Shown: piece by piece, positions 35,395-46,700 of the stretch
How positions within the stretch are numbered: position 1 is the stretch's first letter
Layout of the letters: every line of letters starts with the position of its first letter
Assembly (NCBI GenBank): GCA_949358305.1
Contig: OX442316.1
Coordinates: 4,216,001 to 4,280,000, forward strand
DNA: 64,000 bases
Origin: Strigamia acuminata
Taxonomy: Eukaryota; Arthropoda; Chilopoda; Geophilomorpha; Linotaeniidae
Direction of reading: 5' to 3'
Program-made: the position numbers and the translations under genes
Notes under the pieces: model-generated
Seen by the model: the letters and a program-made list of their open reading frames with translations, nothing else
The model's database searches: none
Told to the model about the DNA's origin: nothing

Positions 35395-35960
35395 AAAAAT
35401 GACAGAATTCACTTTTCTTCTGCAGAAAAATGACTGAATTGGCGGTTTTTACACGTAAAAATGACAGAATTGGCGGTTTTTACACGTAAAAATGACAGAA
35501 TTGGCGGTTTTTACAAACAAAAATGGCAGAATTGGCGGTGTTTACACACAAAAAAGGCAGAATTTTCAGTTTTTAACTTAAATATGACAGGATTAGCAGT
35601 TTTGACATCCAAAAACGACAGAATTTGCGGTTTTCAATCTAAATATGACAGGATTTGCGATTTTTCCATCCAAAACCGACAGAATTTGCGGTTTTTCTAC
35701 ACAAAAATGACAGAATTGGCGGTTTTTACACACAGAAATGGCAGAATTTGAAATTTTTACACACAAAAAAGGCAGAATTTGCGGTTTTTCAACCTAAATG
35801 TGTCAGGATTTGCTGTTTTTCCATCCAAAAAAGACAGAATTTGCGGTTTTTCAATCTCAATATGACAGGATTAGCGATTTTTCCATTTATAAACGACAGG
35901 ATTTGCGGTTTTTCCACCCAAAAATAACAAAATTTTCATTTTCCCCTCACAAATACACAG
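35395..35960. repeat. 30-bp minisatellite
   Basis: Units AAAAATGACAGAATTGGCGG + TTTTTACACA, about eighteen copies with substitutions such as TTCAATCTAAATATGACAGG. The period keeps a repetitive frame open on the + strand (KNDRIGGFY-like units); I reject it as a gene. Confidence 0.9.
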
Positions 35961-36560
35961 AAATTGCGCTTTTCCAACACAAACAACCTTTTCCCCAACT
36001 AAAACATCAAAATCAAATCTCTTCCCACCCCCAAAAATCACAAAAATCCCATAATTTGTGCATAAAAATGCTTTGATTGGCGATTTTCCTTTTCTTTCTC
36101 TCCATAACCGCAGGGTGACCTCCACTGGAATCCCCAAATGACCTTTCTTCATCTTCAGTTCGCAATTTGAGCAAAACGCAATTCACAATAATAGAGCATT
36201 GAGCCCTATGACCCCGCCTTTAGGAACGCTGCCTTTCTCCAGGGCATTGGAACAAAAATGTCAACCCCACGAGCAATTAATCACAGGTGGCGCCGGACCT
36301 CAAGACACCCTCATCCGTCTTCACGAGGTCGCGCAACCCATGAAAAGAGCCCCTTTTAGTGGCGCGATCCCCCAACCGTTTGCATTACAGTGATAATGGA
36401 CGCGTGCACCGCGCACACATGCATGCATGGCGCCTGCTCACCACATCTGCTCACCGACCCCACCCACACCACACGCTTCCTGCACCCCCAGACAACCCTC
36501 CCACACATCACTCTTAAGTGACCGCTCGCAGATAACCCCAAAAAACGCGCTCCGAGCACT

Positions 36561-36570
36561 GCGCATGCGC
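36561..36570. promoter_or_regulatory. NRF1-type palindromic site
   Basis: GCGCATGCGC, inside CACTGCGCATGCGCAGAAC, about 110 bp upstream of the ATG of candidate first exon (e). This is the consensus motif of NRF1 / erect wing family factors, common in CpG-type promoters. Confidence 0.6.
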
Positions 36571-36679
36571 AGAACACGCTTCGCCAATAGGAAATGACGC
36601 GCAATGGCTTTCAACTCGACCAAACTCGAGTGGAGGGTCAGTGTGCGACGGGGCACGCGCTACGCTTGCCACGTGCCCC

Positions 36680-36771
36680 ATGGCAGCCACCGCACCTGTT
36701 TACAAGAGGCTGGCGAAGAGAATTCTTCTCATGGGCACTTTGGCGGTTCCTCCATTTGCATTTCTGGAGAA
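36680..36771 (+). CDS. Shroom: Candidate alternative first exon of Shroom (e)
   Basis: ATG in a strong context (GCCCCATGGCA) opens MAATAPVYKRLAKRILLMG ... FAFLE plus AA, ending at GAGAA|GTAAGT. AA+G = Lys then ASLDG at 39395. A perfect NRF1-type site lies just upstream, and G/T-rich sequence starts right after the donor. It is among the best supported of the candidate first exons, together with (f). Confidence 0.45.
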
Positions 36772-37308
36772 GTAAGTTGGGGAAATGTTGAAAAATTGGT
36801 TTTTTCGGCTTTTGGAATCTGAATTGGGACGAGGAAGTTGTTTGTTTGGGTTGGGCAGACAACAGGAAGCAAATGTTTGTTCAAAGGTCGCGTTTATGAA
36901 TGGGCAAGGACAATCGATGTTGTTAAGAATAAGAAAAGATGAGTCGACAATTTTTTGTTTTTTAAATATGATTATGCGGAGTCGAACCGATTTTTGACCT
37001 CGGAATTAAATCGTGTGGAATTTTCAGGATGGACTCGTTTGAAAAGATGAAAATTCTAACCTTTTTGAAGGTCATTTTGTGTTTTAATTTAAGGAGAATT
37101 GGATTTTTTTTTTTTTTTTTTGGATGTATTTTTTGTACGGGGATTTGGATTTCATCATGCCGCGTTGGGTCGAGCGAACTCCGTCAACAATCGGGTGATT
37201 TGCCGCGCTGTGTTTTCACGTAGTAATTTTCGGCCGTGTATTGGTTTATCGGAATTTTTGTTCGTGTGTTTTCCTCTCTCGTGTTTATTCGGTTGAGCAG
37301 GTGCACGG

Positions 37309-37430
37309 ATGCAGCTGGCTCGTTACGAGGGTCCGGCAGATGTGTTTAGATTCCGCATAGCATCACCAGCTGGCACCTCCGTCGACTTGCTCGTCGACAG
37401 GTGTCGGTTGTTGGCGTCCCTCATTCCAAA
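37309..37430 (+). CDS. Shroom: Candidate alternative first exon of Shroom (f)
   Basis: MQLARYEGPADVFRFRIASP ... CRLLASLIP plus AA, 40 codons, ending at CCAAA|GTGAGG, phase as required by 39395 (AA+G = Lys). The codon composition looks coding (GAC, CTC, GTC). The exon is the closest candidate to the shared body. Function not recognised. Confidence 0.45.
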
Positions 37431-39394
37431 GTGAGGCTCGAGTGAGAGTCGTTGCCTCGGGTTTTTCCACCCGAAATTTCACCATTTCCAAGTCTCCTAC
37501 GTGGATTTAATCCTTCTTAACGCTAAAACCAGGCGTGTGACTCATTAATACACACGAATGAACATCTAAAACGGTGTCAACGCGCCCCAGGAACGCGTAA
37601 AACAGGTAAAAAAAAAACCATAGAAATTAATTATTTAATCAATTTTTTTTTCTGTCGAAATTTTAATTGAAATTCCAAACTTCGAGACACTCGAAAGTCG
37701 GTTTGTTGTTTTGCGTGCAAAACACTCCACTTTTCTATCGTAAAAAGGGTGAAATTGGGTTGCAGTCTCGTTTCGACCGTGAGATCGTTTCACGGATGGT
37801 GAAATCGTGTTAAAAAAAAAGAAAAAAAAAACGGACGAAAAAATTTTTATTTTTCAAATTTTTCTTTCAAAAAGAAAAAGAAAAAGAAAAAAATTCCAAA
37901 GTCATTCTGTCGTCTCCCCAACCCCCCAACCCAACATCCGCCAACTGTGAGAACTGCTGCACTGCTCCCCCGTCCACAACCGGACCCCTTTTTGTTCCTT
38001 TATCTCGCTGTCCCCCCCTGGAAAATCCTCGCCACAAGCCTAGATCTCTAGTTCCGCCTTCCCAGGTGGGTTCCTTTAATTATCGATCGGTAAATCGCAA
38101 TTAGTCATCTCAACGGGTTCGCTTTTTCAGTCTTTTCGCTTTCGTTGGCTGCGTTTGGGTTTGTTTGACTCCCTCGGCGAGCCACGAGCAAACACCGGCT
38201 GCTGGTAACGAGGTCACATTTCTCCTCCCCACGCTCACACTTGGTCCCCCTGCGCTTCCTTAGGTTCCCCTTTGATGTGTGGAATGTGCAAATGTTCGAA
38301 ATCCGAGCTGTGCATCGCATTTCCCGCCCGGGTGTGGAATTTTTAAAGCCACTTTTCATGACCCAATTATACTTTTAGGACAATTCATTATAGGTGTGTT
38401 GTTGTTGTTGTTATCTGTGCATATTTTAGATATGGAAAATTGAATATTTTTTGGTGTTTTGGGGACTTCAAACTTTGAATTTGAATTTTTTATTTCAATT
38501 TTTGGATTATCTGATTTGTTTACACCTTTTGAGGCGAGTTATTGGTTGATAAGACGACCGCACATGGTTTCGAGGGAGGTTAAAATGGCCGATATTATTA
38601 TGTTAAAATGGCCGATGTTATTATACTAAAAGTATTCGCGATTTGAATTTTTAAAAATATATACAAATATATTTTGTTTTTTAATTTTTTTTATTTATGA
38701 AATCACTCGAAATCGTTTAGAATTATCACATAGAAAACGGTTTTTTTATAGACCCCTATTGTCATTTGGACGAATTAAAACGATCCAAAAATGGCCGGTT
38801 ATTAATATACAACAACTCGCGATTTGTATTTTTAAAAAAATAAGAAATATAGGTTTTTAAAATGATTATTTTTTTTTATAAATTTATCCAAAATCGATAA
38901 AACCACGAAAATTATCACAAACAAACCGATCTCTAAAAACCCCTTTTGTCAAATCGCCGAATTAAAAGTCAAAATGGCCGCTTTGCACAAACGTAAACAA
39001 ACAAAACGACTTCAAATCAGCCCTCACTGCTGTAAATCAATCCACTCTCCAACGTAAACCCATATTGAACCAAGGTGGTGAGTTAAAACAAAAAAACAAA
39101 AAAAAAATCGAACGTGACACCTCACGTTCGTGGAATGTTGACATTTATGAGTCAGTGTTTGGTTGCCGTTTCCTCTCATCCCGTTTTTATGATCGTTTAT
39201 TATTAAACGAAATACATATAAAACAAACGTTTCAAATTCGAATATTATTATTTTCTTCTTCTTCGGGGTTACGGGGATCAAAGTCTCAGAGGTCGCGAAC
39301 ACTTCTCAAAATTAAAGAGCGATAGAGATAGATCCACGAGTTCAACCAACCGATGACGTAATTACCTTTTGTTTTCCATCTCTTTTTTCCAAAG
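37431..39394. other. Shroom: Intron before the first shared Shroom exon
   Basis: CpG-rich to about 38360, then AT-rich. Three related stretches (38580-38660, 38760-38840, 38940-38990) contain AAAATGGCCG words and similar flanks, suggesting local duplication. The acceptor for the shared exon is TTTTTTCCAAAG at 39383-39394. Confidence 0.5.
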
Positions 39395-40680
39395 GGCGAG
39401 TCTGGATGGGACCAAGCGAAGCGTCGAAACCAACGAACGTTCGTCCACCGCGCTCTACCGTGACTGGACCGCGAACGAGGAGCCCAAGCTGAAGCGCACC
39501 CACGCGCACTACCAAAGCCAGAGGACCAAAGACGTCCACGAGCACCACCGGCCCCACGGACGTCGATTGTCGTTCCAAGAAGGCGACGGCGCAAACAGAC
39601 CCAAGATGGTCACTCAGGACTTGAAAGTGGGGGAAGAGGTGGTCACTGGCGACGAGCCACCCCCGCCCCCCCAGCCCCCCTACCACCTGCCGTCGCGGCA
39701 GATCGACGAGACGCGCGGGGCGAGGACGGACCGCGAGAGGCGCTCGAGCAGAAAGTTGACCAAGGACTCCGGCTACGAGACGAGCCAGTACGCCGAGTCC
39801 GATTATGCAAACGTGGATTGGGATCAGGCCAGCGACCGCTCGCCCACGTCGAAATCCAACAGGAGTCCGTCGTCTGATTGGGGCAACGCTTCGGATCACG
39901 AGTTTGCAGCCTCGCCGCCACCTCCTGCGTATCACGACAGGTCCCATGGACGATCCCCTGACGCGTGGAGGGGCGTCTACACTCGAACTAACAGGTAAAA
40001 AGACGATGGCCGCGCTCAAGGTCGATGCGAAATTTTTAATTTTTTTTTTTTTTTTTTGTGAGTTGGGGGGATTGATATCCGGTGGGATGATACGTGGGTT
40101 TTAAGTGGGGGGATTGGAGGGGAAGTAATGAAGTGATGATCTTTTTGGGTTTTTTTGGTTTTTTTTTTTTGGACGGGGATTTGGGAATTTGATGCCGTGT
40201 GAAGGCGTTGTGAGGCGGCCGCGTGGGTTTGGGATTGCCGTCGATTTTGGGGGATTTGGTTTTGGGTGTTTTTGTGTGGTTGTGATTTGTGGTTGTGGTG
40301 TTTTTGTCTGGAAATCAATGGGTTTATCGATTTTTGTTTGGTTTTTGGGGTTGGAATTGTCGAGGAAGTGAGAATTTCTGCTTTTTCTAACCGGATAAAT
40401 GAATTTGATGTTGATTTTTGGATATGAGTGGAATTTTTTGGAGAAGTAATTATAAAATTTTATATAGTTTTATTCAGCTCTTTGCTGTGGAAATGGAATC
40501 ATTTTTGATCCATGAATCATCTCGATTCAATTCATTCGATACACCTGTTTGATTTCCAGCTTTTTTTCCTTTTAAATTTGGCTACTGGGCTCTCAAGTAC
40601 GTGACCTCGCTCCTTCAGGGGTTTATAACACCGTGCGTGATTACATTTCACCTTTAGTATAACGTGATGAAATTCATACA

Positions 40681-40711
<31 letters not shown>

Positions 40712-43700
40712 CATAAAATTTAAAAATTCCATTACAAAAATAAACAACAAAAAAATCATCCACTAATTTAATCCACAAAATGACGGTGTATTACTCCATT
40801 TGCAAGCCGCGCTAGCATCTGCATGATGCCACATTAACAACCAACTATTTATTTTATCTGATTTTCGTAAATACCAATTTTCGATCTCAAAAATGAAAAC
40901 AATTGGGCCGTGGAAACGGAAAGGAGTCATTGGGTGATGTCACCGACCACGAAACGTCCTTGAAACTAAAAATTAAAAAAAAAAATTCAAGATGAGTTCA
41001 CTCGCCTCTCCCATGCACCGTCCTGCCACTAGAAGGGTAAAACACGCGCGAAACTGTGATCGCGTGTCCAACTGCATTCCAAGTCCGAGCCATTGTCATT
41101 CGATGACTTAAAAAAAAAAAAATAAAAGCATGAATAAATAATTTTTTAAAAAATGGGAGAAAAAAAAATGGACGCCTTTGAGGGCGTTCCTCTTATTCGA
41201 GGGACCAGGAGGAGGGAGGCGAAATGCATACCTGGAGTCAGGTATTCGGATTCCACGTGCGGCTGAGTCCTTTAAACTCCTCATTTGCATCAAGAGTGTT
41301 AGATTAGGCTAATTGCTCGTAGGGGGAGGTCGGCGAGGGGGTTGTTGGTCATTGGCCGGGATGGGTTAGTCGAGTTACCGCCCTGTGTGCATTCCTAGCG
41401 TTTCTTCCCCTAGTTTTTTTGTTTTTTTTTGTTTTTTAACATTCCGCTCACATTTTGAAGTTCACACCTTTTTTTTTGATGATTTATTTGGTGGATTGTT
41501 TTAATGGCTGTCCAATTTGTATTTTTGAAGGAATTATCGTTTTTTTGGGTTTGTTGGTGGGCTGAGGGGTTTAAATCGTTAAATTAAATTGGGGAAGCAA
41601 TCAATTGAGGAATTTGGGTTGTAAGCTTGGGAATAAATAATATGGTTTTGTCATTGCTGGACTGGTGGGTGCGAAAGTCCTGAATAGTCGTGGATAGGTT
41701 TGATTAAAATGTGAGTCAGGGTTTTGGAATTTTCTGCTGATAAAAATTGGGAAAATAAATTGAATAAAATAAAATAACAAATAACAAAAATAAAGATATA
41801 GAATAATTTTATTTTTCAAATTAGACGAAAAATTAGAGGAAATTAAAAATAATTTTTTTCTAATTAAATAAAAATAAAAATAATTTTTTTCTATTTAAAC
41901 AAAAATAAAAATAATTTTTTGTAATTGAACAAAAATGAAAAAAAAAAATTCTAATTAAATAAAAATAAAAATAATTTTTTTCTAATTAAACAAAAATAAA
42001 AATAATTTTTTTCTAATTAAGTAAAAATGGAAACAATTTTTTTCTAATTAAATAAAAATAAAAATAATTTTTTCTAATTAAACAAAAATAAAATAAAAAT
42101 TTTTCTTATTAAATAAAAATAAAAATAATTTTTTTCTAATTAAATAAAAATAGAAACAATTTTTTTCTAATTAAATAAAATAATTAAGAATAATTAAATA
42201 AAAATCAAACGACGTGCAACATAAACATTCAATTTAACAATGCATTTTAAATAAAAATTCAAACAAAACATTTTAAATAAAAAAGCAAACAAAACCTTTG
42301 CAGATAAACATCAAATTAGTCATCCCATTTGACCCCCATTGTTAACAAATGAAGCAAACTGATTTCCACCTCTTAAAAAAAAACAAAAAAACAACCGACA
42401 AACATCAAAATCCCAAAAAATCCCGAAAAAAAATCCAAATCCGGTACGAAATCCGTCCATTTTTATTTCCCCAAAAAAACCACATCACCTTAACCCTTCC
42501 ACACCAAAACACCAGAATCGCCACGACCTCAACCTAATCTGGTCACAACCAGAAGCCAACAGAACATATTTCATGCGCACAGACCTCACTCCACAGTTGG
42601 GGACACTCAGGTAGGGGTAGGGACAAGGGACGCGTTGTTGTCACTACCCATAATCCGTTTGAAGTGCACATCCGGTAGGTGGCCCATTTCTCACCCCTCC
42701 TCAACAACCCCCTGCAGATCCTGCTTCCTATTCTTAGCTCGCCCTTCGATCCACTCAAAAGAGGTCTTTGATCGACGTGTGACGTCACAAGTCGCCTCGT
42801 TTTTGTTTATCATTAATTGATGCACTTTCTGATGGGAAAAAAAATCACTTGTTTTTGTTTACGGGACCCCTGACCCCCCACTTAACCACACCTCGATCTG
42901 ATTTCGGTTCCGTCATGCGAGACACTGATTCCTTATGACGTCACGCGCAGGGGCAGGCGAAGAAAGATTCTCTCACGCCCTGCAGCGCTTTCTTGCAGTG
43001 ATGTCACTCATTAATGGCCCAATAGCGTTCGCGCGAGAGACTCTCTCGGCCACCCCCGCCCGAAAGACTGACTCAGTCGGTTTCGAGGTCCACTTGGTCG
43101 CGTTGCCAGACTTGCCACAACGCGTTCACGACTTTCTCAAGGTGTGGCCGCTTGAACTCGTCAATTATTCGCTCCAAGGACCCCCCCACCGCGTCCCCTT
43201 AAATTAATCGAGGTAAGTGTAAAATGTGGTTTTTTTTTATTTAAAATTTAAAAAAAAAAATTGTCACGTGACAGTTTTATAGCGACTCGTTTCGACGGTT
43301 TACACGTGTCGTTTGAATGGCGGGCATTGAGTTTTATCGAGCGTTGAGTCGGTTCTTGTGGGAACTGGTTTCTTCGTCTTTCAGTGGCCCGTATTTCCTG
43401 CGTTCCTCGTCAAACACAATAATTCCATACATCAGTCAGAGGGAGCCATCGCACTCCCGATGACTCGACCTTGGGGTTCGACCTTCGACCTCCCGTACCC
43501 CACTCGGGAAACGAAGGAATTTTTACCCGAGGAATTTCGCCGCGGAAACGACAATAAAAATAGACGTGACGGATAAACACTCGTCCAGATTTGCTTAGAC
43601 TTGTCCTGGGTCGCGGCGGGGGTGGTATCGCCGCCCCCCTTGCCCCCCCTCCCTCGTTTAAACACAACGCGTTGTCCCTGGTTGCTTGCTGCACCTCGCT

Positions 43701-46700
43701 CGCGCACCCCCATCCACCCTCGCCTCTTTTCTCTTTGATTTATGGCGTCTTTTTACCGGCCTCGTTTGTCCTCGCCAGGACACGTGAGCTGGCCATTGAC
43801 ACTTGAGTGAGGGAGAGCAAATTATCTCTTTAGGTGACGACAATGACGTCCCTGTGAGGAATGTGTGGAATTTTAATGTCGTCCCCCCAGTGCACTCCCA
43901 ACGCATTCCCCCCGCGCAACCTTTCTGTGTCACCTCATTCATTAATCCTTTGATCTCGTTTTTGTATTTTTTTCTTGACACGTTAGTTCCAAGTCGGGTT
44001 ATCAGACGACAGGGAGTACTCATCAGTCGACTTCGTCGTGGGGTCACAGGGAGGTGACGTCCGTGCGGGCAGGTCCGGTTCAGTATTCGGCGCAGAGGAG
44101 CGCGACGTCCGCGGCGACGGGTCGGAGAAGCGCGGCGCCGGAGAGCATCGGGAGATACTCGAGCACAGATTCGCTCGCGAGCGGCTCGAGCAGTTGCGTG
44201 AGCTTTCCGCCGACGGGGTCCGCGGGAGTGACCGGTGCAAAGTCGACCCCGAGCTTGCACGTGAACACCCGGGACGAGGATGTCGCCCGGCGGAGCTACC
44301 GCTGCCGAGCGTCGTCCGCCTCGCACATGAGCAACTCCACTCCGAATTTGGAAAGGGAAAAGGAGGAAGCTAAAGCGAGTTCGTACGAGCCGCAGCCGTG
44401 CGGCGTTTACCAGACAACTTCCGGTAGGAGCAGGCATCAGTGGCACGAGGAAGGCCCCGAGGGCATGCAAAATATGGGCCCCTATCAACACAGCAGGCAG
44501 GTTTCGTCCCAGTCTTCGAGCGGGTCCGAAAGAACGTCTTCGTCGTACTCGCAGCACAGCCGTCAGGTGTCTTCGCAGTCCAGTTTCTCCGAAGAGGACT
44601 TCCGCATCCAGAGAATCAAAGAGGAGTTCCACCAATGCATGACGTACGTGCAGGATTATTTTCCGCCGCCGCCGCCGCCGTATCCGATGAGATATTACTC
44701 GTCCGAAGGCTTGATTTACTCGCAGGAGGTGGCCCGGTGGGAACAGCGACTCAATCCGTCCGTCGAAGTCGACAACGACGTGGACTCGGGGAAAGGGTCG
44801 GCTTCGCCGCCGCCGCCGCCGGTGAGGGACGCGTCTAGTCTGAAGTACAGCTCGCGACACCCCGCGTCGAGCGGACACGAAAAGTTCTCTTCGTGGCCCG
44901 CGGACGGAGAACATCGGCCGGCGAAGTACGAGCCGTACTACTACGGCAAGAAAGAACGACCGCCGTCGTACGAGGACGGCCCGCCGCCGCCTTATTCACC
45001 GTACTGGACGAGCACGGAGCCTCAGGAGGACCGCGAAGCTCCCAACGACACGACGGGGACGCCGTTGATGGACAGATTGTGCCAGGACGCGCAGCAGACG
45101 GCGTGGAACGGCAAGGAGGAGAGCGCCGCGCACAACTACAACGGACGGGACAGCGTGACGAGCAGCACCAGCAGCCAAGAGACTTTGAAGTGGCACGGGT
45201 CCACGAGCGATCTGAGCGTGCAGAGCGAGAGAACGCGATCGGCGACCACCGGGGCCGTCGTGCCGGTGACGGTGCACAGCGCGAGGGTCAAGCCGCCGCA
45301 GAGACATCATTCCGAAAGCGTGCTCTACTACGGGAAGCCGGAGAACGAGGTTCCAGTGAGGTGCGTGCCGGTCGAACATCCGAATTCGTCGTGGGCCGAG
45401 CAGGTGCGCAAGAACAACGCGACGAACGTGGCCGCGAACGGCAAGCGGCTGCTGGCGCCCCCGCACGCCAACTCGTTCGCGTCGCCGCGCTCTCAGGCGG
45501 TGGCCAACGAGGAGATTCGGACGTTGTTGACGCCGGAGTTCGCGAAACCGCTCATGTCGGTGGCGCAGAGGATCCAGGACTTGGAGCGGCTGCAAGCGCG
45601 CGCCAACACCAACTGCTTCAAGAAGAGTGGACACGAGGAAGAGGTCGGGGACCGGGCGCTTTATTTGGATCCGGCGAAGAAACACCGGGTGTCGGATCCC
45701 GAGTTGAAGGCCATTCAGAAGCAGGCGGTCAGGTCGTTTTTCGAACGCCAGACGGGGGTGCAACAGAGACGGCATTCGTCGTCTTCGTCTTCGAGGTCGT
45801 CGCAGTCGTTGCCGCGGAACTGCCATCCGTTGGAGGAGAAGAACGGGGGTTTGGTCGCGAGGCCACATCGGGTTGTGGATGTCAAAGTTGCCATTTATTA
45901 CAATACGTACACACAGACACTTGTGACGGGAGATGAGCCGCATCTGGTCCGAGAGAGACGCGTGAGTGGAGGGCATTTTGCGTCGACGCCGTCGCCGCCA
46001 ACGTTGAGGGAAGTGAGGGATGATGGACTGAGACCGAGGAAGGATATTGCGCTGCAGACGGATTGGATTGCGCCGACGAGAAGTCCTTGTAATCAAGTAT
46101 GTATTGTTTTATGCACTCTAAAAACACTTTGGGGATGAAGGGTTGGTCGTTGTTGTCCCAGGGTGGATGTTTGAGGGGGTTTTGGTCTGTTTTTAGAGTT
46201 TAAAGGTTTGTTTTGGCATTAAAAGTGCATTTTTGCACGGTTTAATTAGTGTTTTTCTGTTTGTGAAGTTTATTTTTGCAAGTTCAAGTGCTTTTTTCAT
46301 GTAAAAAATGCAGGTAAGGCGCATTTTTGCACGATTAGAGTGCGAAAAATGTTGTTTTTTTGCTGGTTAAAGTGTTTGACACCTAAAAAGTGCATTTTTT
46401 GGTTTGGAAATATTTGTGGAGTTTGTTTTGCAACGAAAAAATGGAGTTTGGCACGAAAAAAGTTGAGTTTTGCATTTAAATTTGGCACGTTTTGGGTCAT
46501 CAATTATTGTTTGACATGAAAATCAGTATTAATTTTGTATTCTACATGGTTTCAATACATGATGAAATGAGTTGAGTTTCCCTCCGAAGTGGCACAATTG
46601 AATTCCAATAGAATCCAATTAATCTAATTCTTAAAAATGCAAAACACAAAAAAATAAAAATAAAAAGAATTTAAACTATTCTCGACCTAGCGAGGTTAGT

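Noticed and set aside
35461-36076. Repetitive + strand frames (KNDRIGGFY units)
   Set aside because: The 30-bp period keeps a frame open automatically; degeneracy follows DNA-level repeat decay, not codon positions.
43214-43219. Strong donor GAG|GTAAGT as another coding first exon of Shroom
   Set aside because: In the needed phase a TAA sits just before the donor, so no coding join is possible; at most a non-coding first exon.
43658-46096. Long antisense and off-frame open frames (up to about 420 codons) over the large Shroom exon
   Set aside because: They are Arg/Ala-rich shadows caused by the high GC and codon bias of the real + strand exon; they have no splice context and no recognisable domain.
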